From: Candidatus Heimdallarchaeota archaeon
GTDB taxonomy: Archaea; Asgardarchaeota; Heimdallarchaeia; JABLTI01
Length of the DNA stretch: 12,700 nt
Assembly: GCA_030671945.1 (NCBI GenBank)
Contig: DAOVHJ010000032.1
Span: 1-12,700 of the forward strand
Direction: 5' to 3'
The notes under the pieces were generated by a model, which was given only the letters and a program-made list of their open reading frames with translations, did not search any database and was not told the DNA's origin. The first letter of the stretch is position 1. Every line of letters starts with the position of its first letter. The translations under genes and the position numbers were made by a program. Shown piece by piece: positions 1-5,197 of this stretch.

Positions 1-384
1 ATTAATTAAGAAATTAATAGCTGATAAACTTATGATCTCATTTGACTTATGTGACTCTTGACTTGTAGAGGTTGATGAGATAGATAAATTGCTGAAATCC
101 CTGGCAGAAAGACCATCTTTCGTCATGAGAATTGAAGCCAATCTCATAGCAAGTTTTTCTCTTTCAGGAATAAAAGCATTAAGAACATGTTTGTGATTAT
201 AATTCTTCAACACATTTGCAATACATGAATAAGTATGATTTCTTTTCTTTATGAGTTTCTGGTAGATATATTCTTCTTTGTCAAATTTGCCTGGTTCTTC
301 ATCTTCTTCTATTTTTTCTTCTTCAGTAACTACTTCTTCTTGATCGGGATTTTCACCTGGTTCATTTTGTTGTACAACATTCAT
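1..384 (-). CDS. Unrecognised protein with acidic N-terminus, 3' end beyond the window
   Basis: An uninterrupted minus-strand reading frame of 128 codons begins at ATG 384-382 and runs off the left edge without a stop. The first upstream in-frame codons are ACC and then TAA, so this ATG is the earliest possible one. A Shine-Dalgarno AAGGA lies at 398-394, nine bases before the ATG. Residues 8-32 or so are very acidic (runs of Glu with some Asp) and probably disordered. Residues 38-100 are basic to mixed and look helical (for example YIYQKLIKKR and EKLAMRLASILM). A Ser/Thr-rich stretch follows. There is no signal peptide or membrane segment in the visible part, and I do not recognise the family. 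It lies 71 bases downstream of pyrH on the same strand and could be cotranscribed with it. Confidence 0.6.
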   Translation of the reverse strand, partial: MNVVQQNEPGENPDQEEVVTEEEKIEEDEEPGKFDKEEYIYQKLIKKRNHTYSCIANVLKNYNHKHVLNAFIPEREKLAMRLASILMTKDGLSARDFSNLSISSTSTSQESHKSNEIISLSAINFLIN

Positions 385-393
385 GGTTTAACG

Positions 394-444
394 TCCTTCA
401 ATTATTTCTCCAAGGAAAATGAGTATATTGTAGTAATTGAAGGA
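394..444 (-). promoter_or_regulatory. 11-bp perfect inverted repeat enclosing the ribosome-binding site of the left-edge gene
   Basis: TCCTTCAATTA at 394-404 and TAATTGAAGGA at 434-444 are exact reverse complements separated by 29 bases. In a minus-strand transcript the 3' arm (404-394) contains the AAGGA Shine-Dalgarno of the gene starting at 384, so pairing would hide it. A TATA-like GTATATTG lies in the spacer at 423-430, so the arms could instead be a bipartite operator flanking a promoter. The repeat is seen directly; either regulatory role is inferred. Confidence 0.5.
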
Positions 445-450
445 GATATT

Positions 451-468
451 TGTAATCAGAAGATTACA
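451..468 (-). terminator. Hairpin spanning the pyrH stop codon
   Basis: TGTAATC (451-457) and GATTACA (462-468) form a perfect 7-bp stem with a 4-base loop. The pyrH stop codon (458-456) sits at the loop edge and 3' arm in the minus-strand RNA. No strong U-tract follows, so it may act as an RNA end-stabilising or processing element rather than a terminator. Confidence 0.35.
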
Positions 469-1145
469 GATGTTCCAATCTTTGCTCCAGAAATAATTTT
501 AGTCAGGTTTTCTGGATTGTGACCACTTGCGAATTGTAATGGAATTTTTGAGCGTTTGACTATTTGTATAGCTGCAGGATCGAATAGAGGGTAATAACCA
601 GCTTTGATTTGATGTTTTGCCATCATTGCTTCTAGCTCAGCAATTGTAATTTTGTCAAGTAATTTCGCTTCAGGATTTTTTCCAGGATCATCTGAAAAAA
701 CTCCTTCAACATTTGTGAGATTAATCAGTTTCTCAGCATTTGTTATTTCTGCTATCGAAGCTGCAACAGCATTTGTGGATTGACCTGGTTTGAATCCGCC
801 ACAAACAATAACCTTCTTGGTTTGTTTGAAAAATTCTTGAAATTCCTCTAAGTTGTTTGGGGGAGTGGGATAAGCACTATCACCAAGTGCTGAGATTAGT
901 AATCGAGCATTTAGTTTAGCAGATTCTATACCAATAATATCACTAGTCTCTTCGGAAGCTCCAAACTTTCTTGTTATGGCTATATATTTTCTTGCTAGTT
1001 TCCCTCCACCCACTATTATAGTACATTTTTTCTCAGTATCATTTATAACATTTCGAATGGTTTTTGCATATTTTGAAATCAGTTTATCATTAATTTGGTT
1101 TTCTTCATCAAATAATATTGAACCACCAATTTTTACTACAAACAT
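456..1145 (-). CDS. pyrH: UMP kinase, archaeal type
   Basis: Phosphorylates UMP to UDP with ATP in cytosolic pyrimidine nucleotide synthesis. The 229-residue protein is an amino-acid-kinase fold of the archaeal UMP kinase group. It has the N-terminal KIGGS (5-9), VGGGKLARKYI (45-55), DIIGIESAKLNARLL (69-83, uridylate region), GGFKPGQSTNAVAA (116-129) and the nucleotide-binding LTNVEGVFSDDP (143-154), with AGYYPLFDP (182-190) near the end. The length matches archaeal homologues. I chose ATG 1145 over the upstream in-frame ATG at 1178 for two reasons. The protein then begins directly at MFVVKIGGS, as in relatives, and a TATA-like element at 1178-1187 overlaps the upstream ATG, which places transcription start near 1155. 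A palindrome between TATA and ATG may be an operator. Family recognition is firm. Confidence 0.93.
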   Translation of the reverse strand: MFVVKIGGSILFDEENQINDKLISKYAKTIRNVINDTEKKCTIIVGGGKLARKYIAITRKFGASEETSDIIGIESAKLNARLLISALGDSAYPTPPNNLEEFQEFFKQTKKVIVCGGFKPGQSTNAVAASIAEITNAEKLINLTNVEGVFSDDPGKNPEAKLLDKITIAELEAMMAKHQIKAGYYPLFDPAAIQIVKRSKIPLQFASGHNPENLTKIISGAKIGTSVIF

Positions 1146-1160
1146 ATTCGTCTTTTTTCC

Positions 1161-1187
1161 TTGGAAAGTAATTTCCAATTTAAAATT
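1161..1187 (-). promoter_or_regulatory. pyrH promoter with palindromic candidate operator
   Basis: On the minus strand a TATA-like AATTTTAAAT (forward 1178-1187) lies about 37 bases before ATG 1145. Immediately downstream is TTGGAAA-GTAA-TTTCCAA (1161-1178), a perfect 7-bp inverted repeat with a 4-base spacer, between TATA and the expected transcription start near 1155. A bound repressor would block initiation. TATA spacing and symmetry are seen; regulator binding is inferred. Confidence 0.45.
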
Positions 1188-1270
1188 GTTTTAGTAAAAG
1201 ATAAGTTTTGCGAGCATGCTGAAAAAGACGTTTAAGAAAAATATTTGACGAGAATTTTATTAGATAGAAT

Positions 1271-2014
1271 TCATTTTTCTTTCAAGTCAGAGATTTTCGC
1301 TAAAGCAGCTTTTTCTTTATCTGTATCTTTTGTTTTCTTATAAATTTCAGCTAGTGTTTCCCATGCTACTAAATTATCATCATCTTGTATTACACTTCGA
1401 TAAAGAAATTTAGTTGCAAGCTTGAGATCCTTTTTCTTATAAGCTATTATTCCTAAACCAAATAAAGCCTCAGGATCATATGGGTCTATTTTAATTGCTT
1501 TTTGATAAGATTTTTCAGCTTTTTCCAGCTCATTCAATTTCATTAAGGCATGTCCTTTTCCACTTAATGCTACTTCTTTTCTTCCAAGTTTCTCTACTTC
1601 TACAAAACATTGTAATGCTTTTTTTGATTTTTCAATATTCAATAATGCATATCCTTTTGCTAACCAAGCAATGACAAATTTTGTATCGTGTTTTAATACA
1701 GTATCAAAAAGCTCAATTGCTTCATCATTTTGACCTAAAGAACTTAAGATGGCGCCTTTTGCATATAATGAATCAAGGTCCTCAGGATTTATCTCAATTG
1801 CTTTATTAAAACAAGCAATTGCTTCTTCTAAATCATCGAATTCAAAATAGATCATACCTTTTCCATAGATCACAGTTGTATCGTCAGGATATTTAGCTAA
1901 AATTTTATCATAACACTCTAATGCTTCTTTCTTCTTGCCTTGATACATTAAGGATTGAGCATCAGTTGTTAGCCCACTAAGAAAGTTGCGTTTTTCTCTA
2001 TCTTCCATACTCAT
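1271..2014 (-). CDS. TPR-repeat protein
   Basis: A 247-residue protein made almost entirely of tetratricopeptide repeats. Six to seven helical hairpins follow a 34-residue period from about residue 17 to the C-terminus (roughly 46-79, 80-113, 114-146, 147-180, 181-214, 215-247), with typical Gly/Ala/Tyr positions and NPED or DPYD turns. TPR solenoids are protein-interaction scaffolds, and the partner cannot be read from the sequence. There is no signal peptide, membrane helix or catalytic domain. The start at ATG 2014 is preferred to GTG 2023 because a TATA-like GTATAATC (forward 2038-2045) lies about 28 bases upstream, consistent with a leaderless mRNA. ATG 2008 is also possible. It lies downstream of the winged-helix gene on the same strand but appears to have its own promoter. 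Confidence 0.85.
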   Translation of the reverse strand: MSMEDREKRNFLSGLTTDAQSLMYQGKKKEALECYDKILAKYPDDTTVIYGKGMIYFEFDDLEEAIACFNKAIEINPEDLDSLYAKGAILSSLGQNDEAIELFDTVLKHDTKFVIAWLAKGYALLNIEKSKKALQCFVEVEKLGRKEVALSGKGHALMKLNELEKAEKSYQKAIKIDPYDPEALFGLGIIAYKKKDLKLATKFLYRSVIQDDDNLVAWETLAEIYKKTKDTDKEKAALAKISDLKEK

Positions 2015-2037
2015 TCTAATCACTCAAATAAACATAA

Positions 2038-2045
2038 GATTATAC
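2038..2045 (-). promoter_or_regulatory. TATA box of the TPR gene
   Basis: GTATAATC on the minus strand, centred about 28 bases before ATG 2014, is the spacing expected for a leaderless archaeal transcript. It supports the ATG 2014 start over GTG 2023. Confidence 0.4.
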
Positions 2046-2062
2046 CAATTATCAATTTTATC

Positions 2063-2359
2063 TTAATACTGACTTGCTACCAAATATGCTCTCGTTATTT
2101 TGTATAGTTCATTCAGCTGTTTAGTTATCGGATGATTTTTGTTTAACTCAAACAATCGATTTCGTTTTGAACGAGTTTCTAGGATAATTCGCATCTTCAC
2201 CAAGGAATCTATCAGGTCATGAACTCGAGAATGTGATATGCCTAAAATACGAGCTATTTCTGTTAGCTGATACATTCCTGTGTTGTTTATAATGAAGAAC
2301 TCAACGATTTTCACTTGAATAGAATCACCCAGAATAGTAGAAAGAACCTGATATTCCAT
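2063..2359 (-). CDS. Small winged-helix transcriptional regulator
   Basis: A 98-residue protein with the layout of an archaeal winged helix-turn-helix regulator. A first helix (about 10-24) is followed by a helix-turn-helix (QLTEIARILGISHSRVHDLIDSL, about 31-53) and a basic beta-wing (ILETRSKRNRLFEL, 59-72). A C-terminal helix (76-97) could serve as a dimerisation arm. No sensory domain, cysteine cluster or enzyme domain is present, so the effector is unknown. The start is supported by a Shine-Dalgarno AGGTG at 2372-2368, eight bases from the ATG, and by an upstream TATA-like element. It lies between the rps7 terminator and the TPR gene. Its targets are unknown; autoregulation or control of the downstream TPR gene would be the simplest inference. 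Confidence 0.8.
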   Translation of the reverse strand: MEYQVLSTILGDSIQVKIVEFFIINNTGMYQLTEIARILGISHSRVHDLIDSLVKMRIILETRSKRNRLFELNKNHPITKQLNELYKITRAYLVASQY

Positions 2360-2403
2360 TTTAATGACACCTACTTTTCTTATTGATTCTATTAGGTTAC
2401 CAG

Positions 2404-2414
2404 TTTATTAATTA
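2404..2414 (-). promoter_or_regulatory. TATA box of the winged-helix gene
   Basis: TAATTAATAAA on the minus strand is centred about 50 bases before ATG 2359. This predicts initiation near 2383 and a leader of about 24 bases holding the AGGTG ribosome-binding site at 2372-2368. Confidence 0.35.
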
Positions 2415-2480
2415 TTATTCTGATGACATTAGAAACCAAGAAAGTCGAAGCAAACAAATTAAAATTAGAGGGATAATATA

Positions 2481-2508
2481 AAAAAATAAAATAGATGCCC
2501 CGAAGGGC
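2481..2508 (-). terminator. rps12-rps7 operon terminator: UUCG tetraloop hairpin and U-tract
   Basis: Seventeen bases past the rps7 stop, the minus-strand RNA reads GCCC-UUCG-GGGC (2508-2497). This is a short GC stem closed by the C(UUCG)G tetraloop, which is known to be exceptionally stable. A U-rich run with a seven-U stretch follows (about 2492-2481). Hairpin plus U-tract is a good 3' end signal and is the most GC-rich spot in an AT-rich gap. Confidence 0.6.
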
Positions 2509-2525
2509 TAATTTTTGTGAATTAT

Positions 2526-3518
2526 TTATCTTGCGCTGAGAGCAATTCTTTCTATTTCTAGCATCTTACTGATTGCAGAGCTTGAAGTTTTGTTATCAGC
2601 AGCATCAATTAATTCACGTGCAAGAATTTCTTCTGCTGTGAGAATATTGTTGAAGGACTTCTTGTAGACGCCTTGTACAATATTTGTTAAAGCTATGTCG
2701 ACTCGTCTCATTGGGGCAACATCTACAGATTGTAGTTGAGCCATACCACCATAGGTGATTCGAGTGACTTCTTCTCGAGGGGCGGCATTCTGAATAGCAT
2801 CAATGAGAACTTGGATGGGATTCTTACCTGTTTGTAAGTTAATAATATCAAAAGCAATTCGAACAGATTTAATCATTCGTTCTTTTCTACCTGTTCCTTT
2901 TTTGGTTTTCATCAATTTATTAACTAGTCTTTCGACAATAGGCATTTCAGCTTTCTTAAATCTTTGATGAGCGTACCGTCCTCCAGTGTGAGGAGTAACT
3001 ACTGGTCTTAAGCTGATGTAAGCTTTTATCCCTGGATCAACAACTACTAGATCTTGATAACTCCAATTATTGAATAGCTTAATGTTATCAAAAATTGGGA
3101 TAACCTCAACTTCTTCCTTTTCTTCTTTTTTAGGAGTTTTTGGTTTGGCAGCTTTTGGAGCTGGTTTAGGAGTTGCAGCTACTGGTTTTTTATCTTTAGG
3201 AGCTGTTTTTGGTTTTTCAGCTTTTGCTGTCTCTTTCTTTGGAGCGGTTTTGGGAGCTACATCTTTTTTAGGTTCAACAGGTTTTTTAGCTTTAGGTTCT
3301 TTTGCGGGGGTGGGTTTGGTTTCTTTCTTCTCTTTTTTAGGTGCGGCTTTCTTCTTTGGATCTTCTTTCTTCTTTGCTTTAGTAGTTGCAGCTTTGGTTT
3401 CCTTAGTTGTTTTAGTAGTCTTTTTTGCAGCTTTATCTTCTTTGGTAGCAGTTGTTTTCTTCTTCTTAGAATCAGCTTTTGTTTTCTTTGCGTCCTTTTC
3501 TTTTGTTGATTTAGACAT
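2526..3518 (-). CDS. rps7: 30S ribosomal protein uS7 with long H1-like N-terminal extension
   Basis: uS7 binds the 3' major domain of 16S rRNA and nucleates the small-subunit head. The conserved archaeal uS7 core covers roughly the last 190 residues (from about IPIFDNIKLFNNW), including LRPVVTPHTGGRYAHQRF, KSVRIAFDII, a TGKNPIQVLIDAIQNAAPREE block and the C-terminal MLEIERIALSAR. In front of it are about 136 residues made almost only of Lys, Ala, Pro, Thr and Glu, with PKK, APK and AKP motifs as in histone H1 tails. The extension seems genuinely translated. AGGTG at 3530-3526 lies seven bases before ATG 3518, and no ATG, GTG or TTG occurs in frame between there and the core. An ATG at 3524 is only one base from that AGGTG and is less likely. 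The gene is ten bases from rps12, whose stop codon overlaps the AGGTG, so translation is probably coupled. Confidence 0.95.
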   Translation of the reverse strand: MSKSTKEKDAKKTKADSKKKKTTATKEDKAAKKTTKTTKETKAATTKAKKKEDPKKKAAPKKEKKETKPTPAKEPKAKKPVEPKKDVAPKTAPKKETAKAEKPKTAPKDKKPVAATPKPAPKAAKPKTPKKEEKEEVEVIPIFDNIKLFNNWSYQDLVVVDPGIKAYISLRPVVTPHTGGRYAHQRFKKAEMPIVERLVNKLMKTKKGTGRKERMIKSVRIAFDIINLQTGKNPIQVLIDAIQNAAPREEVTRITYGGMAQLQSVDVAPMRRVDIALTNIVQGVYKKSFNNILTAEEILARELIDAADNKTSSSAISKMLEIERIALSAR

Positions 3519-3528
3519 ATTCATACAC

Positions 3529-3972
3529 CTATCTTACTGGCTTCTCTTTTTTGCCATACACTAAACTTGAAAGAGCAACACCATTGACTTTAGAAACACG
3601 CCACTTGATACCTGGAAGGTCACCTTTGGCACCGCCTTTTGCACCACCAATACCTTCAATGATAACACGATCATGTTCAGCAATGTGGGTTAATCCACCG
3701 TCAAGTGGGACAAAAGCTCCTATTTGTTTACCATTTTTAATAAGTTGGACACGTACACACTTACGTAGAGCTGAGTTAGGTTGTTTGGATTCGACACCGT
3801 ATTTTTCTACAACAATTCCTGATGCTTGAGGAGCTGCTGCGAGAGGGTCGGCTTTCCTATCTAATCCTAACATTTTTCTCTTATAGTAAATGTCTTTCCA
3901 GCGGAACTTCTTACGTTTCTTTTTTAATTGTCGTCCCGCGTATTCGCCTCTAGGGGCTTTACTACCTGGCAT
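3529..3972 (-). CDS. rps12: 30S ribosomal protein uS12, archaeal type
   Basis: uS12 sits at the decoding centre of the small subunit and affects tRNA selection. The 147-residue protein has the archaeal/eukaryotic length and the hallmark blocks. These are a basic N-terminus (LKKKRKKFRWKD), KQPNSALRKCVRVQLIKNG (about 63-81, with the universal PNSA), AFVPLDGGL (86-94), the glycine-rich IEGIGGAKGGAKGDLPGIKWRV segment (105-126) and VNGVALSSLVYGKKEKP (129-145). GGAG at 3984-3981 lies eight bases before the ATG, and a TATA box lies further upstream. It is the first gene of a two-gene operon with rps7. In many archaea rps12 and rps7 follow rpo genes and nusA and precede tuf; here the flanks are unrelated genes. 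Identity is certain. Confidence 0.97.
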   Translation of the reverse strand: MPGSKAPRGEYAGRQLKKKRKKFRWKDIYYKRKMLGLDRKADPLAAAPQASGIVVEKYGVESKQPNSALRKCVRVQLIKNGKQIGAFVPLDGGLTHIAEHDRVIIEGIGGAKGGAKGDLPGIKWRVSKVNGVALSSLVYGKKEKPVR

Positions 3973-4024
3973 GTTTTTTACTCCAATAAATGTTTATTAT
4001 TCTGTTACTTGAGCGTTTCAAGAT

Positions 4025-4034
4025 TATTTAAAAA
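4025..4034 (-). promoter_or_regulatory. TATA box of the rps12-rps7 operon
   Basis: TTTTTAAATA on the minus strand is centred about 57 bases before the rps12 ATG. Initiation would fall near 4003, leaving a leader of about 30 bases with the GGAG at 3984-3981. This is the only good TATA match in the 147-base divergent gap on this strand, so the operon has its own promoter. Confidence 0.5.
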
Positions 4035-4087
4035 TCTTTGTGAAGACTATGATATAGATTTTTAACATTTTTTCATTAAAAATTCGA

Positions 4088-4095
4088 ATTAATAT
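4088..4095 (+). promoter_or_regulatory. TATA box of the LIM-like zinc-finger gene
   Basis: ATTAATAT is centred about 28 bases before TTG 4120. This suits a leaderless transcript beginning at or near that start codon, and it is divergent from the rps12 promoter. Confidence 0.35.
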
Positions 4096-4119
4096 CTATT
4101 CCTTTCTTTTGATAATTCT

Positions 4120-4557
4120 TTGAATACCTTCGGTGGTCTCCCCTTAATTGTTCCTTTTAATAACTCGGAAACATATCTCCTCTTGAAAGATAATTTAGAT
4201 AATTCAGGTGAATTTAACTTGCAAGATGATAATATAGGTCTCTCAAATAAGAAAGCAAGTGATATTCGCAAATGTGCTATTTGTACTGAAATAATTAATG
4301 AACAAGATCTAGTATTCATTTCTGATATTGATAATAATGAATTAGCTGTTCATTTTACTTGTTATGTTGAAATACAAGAAAAAATCTGCTCGGAATGCAG
4401 TAACCCTTTCAAAAACCAAGAGAGATTACTGTTTTGCGAGGAACATAATGAATATTTCCACAAATCAAGAGCATGTATACGAAATCATCTTGAAAAGCAT
4501 ATGAGATTTAAAGATGCAACATATGATGCTATAAAAAACAGAATAACATATCTTTGA
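4120..4557 (+). CDS. Small LIM-like zinc-finger protein
   Basis: A 145-residue protein with a dense set of metal ligands in its second half: C52-x2-C55, H78-x2-C81, C90-x2-C93, C106-x2-H109, then H114, C119, H123 and H127. The first half-site, C-x2-C-x22-H-x2-C, fits the LIM-domain consensus. The second, C-x2-C-x12-C-x2-H, has the right ligands but shorter spacing, and the linker between them is 8 rather than 2 residues. A two-zinc LIM or RING-like treble-clef fold is therefore likely but not proven. The first 48 residues are polar and look disordered. The start is TTG 4120: the frame is closed upstream by a stop at 4090, no useful ATG exists, and a TATA-like element sits 28 bases upstream. 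It is divergent from rps12. A role in protein binding or ubiquitin-like signalling would be speculation. Confidence 0.72.
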   Translation: MNTFGGLPLIVPFNNSETYLLLKDNLDNSGEFNLQDDNIGLSNKKASDIRKCAICTEIINEQDLVFISDIDNNELAVHFTCYVEIQEKICSECSNPFKNQERLLFCEEHNEYFHKSRACIRNHLEKHMRFKDATYDAIKNRITYL

Positions 4558-4567
4558 AGTTCAAAGA
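4551..4567 (+). terminator. Inverted repeat at the stop codon of the zinc-finger gene, U-rich tract downstream
   Basis: TCTTTGAA (4551-4558) and TTCAAAGA (4560-4567) are perfect 8-base arms around a single G and include the TGA stop. As RNA, a 6-bp stem with a 5-base loop is possible. A U-rich tract (about 4589-4611) follows and may be the actual termination site. Confidence 0.4.
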
Positions 4568-4709
4568 CAACATTGACTAAGTTGAGCATCTTTGTTTTAG
4601 TGTTTTTTGTTACTCGATTTTACCTAAATCAAAGAGTTAAAAAGGGTAATTTGGAAGTAGTAAATACTATTGACACAAGGACATAAAACCGGAGTCAAAT
4701 ACAACGAAA

Positions 4710-4752
4710 ATTATACTTTCGCTAAAACACGAAAACATTAAACAAAAAGGAG
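4710..4752 (+). promoter_or_regulatory. Promoter and ribosome-binding site of the 4766 gene
   Basis: A TATA-like ATTATACT at 4710-4717 predicts initiation near 4740. AAGGAG at 4747-4752 is a clear Shine-Dalgarno but lies 13 bases before TTG 4766, longer than usual. An in-frame TGA at 4757-4759 rules out any start nearer the element. Confidence 0.4.
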
Positions 4753-4765
4753 ATACTGATTAAAC

Positions 4766-5164
4766 TTGGGTAAACGACACTGTTTTACATACCAAAGAGA
4801 TAGAGATGAATTCACAATAGTTGAAAAAACAGATATGGTAGAGCAATACTTTTCATATCTTAGTGAAGAACCTACTAAATTAGAAACCTATGCAAGTCAA
4901 AGTGGTTCTGATGCAGTTTTGCTTTTTGACGCTGAAGAAAACAAATGGACATTAATATATGCTCAAGGATCAGGTATAGTCACACAAAGAACTGCTCGTA
5001 GGCGTGCTGATTCTGCCAGTCGATCTGGAATACAACTCTCTTCAGGTGAAAGAGTTGGCGCTAATGCTCTTCTAGTTGAAATTTCTGATTCCAATATTGG
5101 AGATTTGAGTAAAAGCGTTCAAAACATGTATTTATCTCATACTGACTTACGAGGGGTAGAATAA
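4766..5164 (+). CDS. Unrecognised 132-residue protein, TTG start
   Basis: I do not recognise this family. The protein appears soluble and compact. Hydrophobic strands (DAVLLFDAEENKWTLIYAQG, about 49-68) suggest a beta-hairpin with an acidic turn. Next comes a striking basic stretch, TQRTARRRADSASRSG (73-88). It leads into LSSGERVGANALLVEIS (91-107), which reads like two more strands around a Gly-rich turn. The C-terminus is polar. The Arg-rich segment could bind nucleic acid or a phosphorylated partner, but this is only a guess from composition. Translation must start at TTG 4766 because a stop precedes it in frame, and an AAGGAG lies 13 bases upstream. It follows the LIM-like gene on the same strand after a 208-base gap with its own promoter-like signals, so it is probably independent. 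Confidence 0.68.
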   Translation: MGKRHCFTYQRDRDEFTIVEKTDMVEQYFSYLSEEPTKLETYASQSGSDAVLLFDAEENKWTLIYAQGSGIVTQRTARRRADSASRSGIQLSSGERVGANALLVEISDSNIGDLSKSVQNMYLSHTDLRGVE

Positions 5165-5170
5165 TTCATT

Positions 5171-5197
5171 ATTCCCTCATCTTTTGTTTTTTCTTAG
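5171..5197 (+). terminator. U-rich 3' end of the 4766 gene in a convergent gap
   Basis: The 33-base gap between two converging stop codons reads as a pyrimidine-rich run on the plus strand, including TTTTGTTTTTTCTT. No stable hairpin precedes it. U-tracts alone are known to terminate archaeal transcription. Confidence 0.35.

Noticed and set aside
235..522. Plus-strand reading frame rich in Phe and other hydrophobics, membrane-like
   Set aside because: It is the antisense of the acidic, Glu-rich start of the left-edge gene and the pyrH 3' end; GAA/GAG codons read backwards give Phe/Leu/Ser runs.
3105..3518. Low-complexity, T-rich plus strand as a possible tandem repeat or CRISPR-like array
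   Set aside because: No fixed repeat unit or spacers; the periodicity comes from Lys/Ala/Pro codons in the uS7 extension.
3070..3564. Plus-strand 164-codon frame with membrane-protein-like composition
   Set aside because: It is the reverse complement of the Lys/Ala/Pro-rich uS7 extension; the hydrophobic look is a by-product of AAG/AAA/GCA codons read on the other strand.
4089..4319. Minus-strand 76-codon frame
   Set aside because: Antisense to the zinc-finger gene, which has conserved metal ligands, so this frame is a shadow.
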